A stretch of 5,121 nucleotides of DNA from CAZNQW01 sp964575225 (GTDB lineage: Bacteria; Chloroflexota; Anaerolineae; JAAYZQ01). Of the stretch, positions 4,936 to 5,121 are shown in pieces (the stretch's first letter is position 1; each line of letters opens with the position of its first letter). The stretch lies in the NCBI GenBank assembly GCA_964575225.1, contig CAZNQW010000269.1, forward strand, positions 1 to 5,121, written 5' to 3'. The translations under genes and the position numbers were made by a program. A model generated the notes under the pieces. The model had not been told where the DNA came from, ran no database searches, and saw nothing but the letters and a program-made list of their open reading frames with translations.

Positions 4936-5121
4936 CCCCACAAAAGACCCTGCGCGACAAGAGATGCCATGCGGGTCGAGGATAACCTAGGGGCGACGCC
5001 GCCATCATCATGCTCGCGGAAGCGCCTGTGTACACACTGGCAGAATCCATGGGCCCCCGCGTTCGCGGGGGCGACGAGCGGGTGGCGGGGGTAACTCCAA
5101 AGTCGTCATTCCCGCGAAAGC
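4936..5121 (+). repeat. Composite intergenic repeat, copy 4, cut by the window edge
   Basis: Natural-looking sequence resumes with CCCCACAAAAGACCCTGCG (4936-4954, 18 of 19 to 1192-1210). Then come GCGGGTCGAGGATA (4971-4984, cf. 1246 and 3624), a one-armed TAGGGGCGACGC (4988-4999), AAGCGCCTG-N10-GGCAGAATC (5020-5047), a GCCCCCGCG hairpin (5053-5061 pairing with 5064-5072), and the 26-base block 5091-5116, ending inside GTCGTCATTCCCGCGAAAGC. No gene is visible. Confidence 0.8.

Noticed and set aside
4639..5094. Open frames of both strands across 4798-4935
   Set aside because: They translate adapter, Ns and homopolymer; RSEEHTSELQ, DWSSDVCSSDL and poly-Pro/Gly runs are contamination products.
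3649..5121. CRISPR array
   Set aside because: Repeats are dispersed and modular, not evenly spaced; the 10-base cores are far too short for spacers and no cas gene is present.

Overview
This is a high-GC bacterial window with four complete protein genes. They are separated by intergenic regions unusually rich in dispersed, modular, hairpin-forming repeats. The gene content (a radical SAM enzyme with extra C-terminal cysteines, a CrtI-like FAD oxidoreductase, a deoxynucleoside kinase and an M55 D-aminopeptidase), the GC bias and the repeats resemble what I remember of uncultured Chloroflexota (Anaerolineae-type) metagenome assemblies. That placement is an impression, not a proof: there is no rRNA or marker gene here.

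Layout: 1-210 is a repeat-bearing leader with no supported gene. 211-1110 (+) is the radical SAM protein. 1111-1337 is a repeat-filled spacer. 1338-2846 (+) is an FAD-dependent phytoene-desaturase-like oxidoreductase. 2877-3515 (+) is a deoxynucleoside kinase only 30 bases downstream, so these two are probably one operon. 3516-3800 is a spacer between convergent genes, with a perfect 16-bp hairpin followed by a mosaic repeat. 3801-4625 (-) is the M55 metallopeptidase, with a recognisable promoter (TATAAT at 4660-4655) and Shine-Dalgarno sequence. 4684-4797 is repeat sequence. From 4798 the assembly is artificial: a 32-base Illumina TruSeq adapter, ten Ns and about 95 bases of G/C homopolymer. 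Natural-looking repeat sequence resumes at about 4936 and runs off the right edge.

The four genes do not form an obvious single pathway. The oxidoreductase and kinase are transcriptionally linked. The radical SAM gene points the same way, but 227 bases of repeats lie between it and the oxidoreductase. The aminopeptidase is an independent unit on the other strand.

The most interesting material is non-coding. One set of short modules recurs in the same strand orientation and roughly the same order: a 9-bp-periodic CACGAATT block, a variable hairpin block, GCGGGTGGACGATACC, GTAGGGGC...GCCC hairpins, GTCGTCATTCCCGCG, and ATGGRCCCCCGCG hairpins. Several modules keep their borders while the hairpin arms or cores are replaced by different sequence of matching size and self-complementarity. 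I see no convincing new protein-based system.
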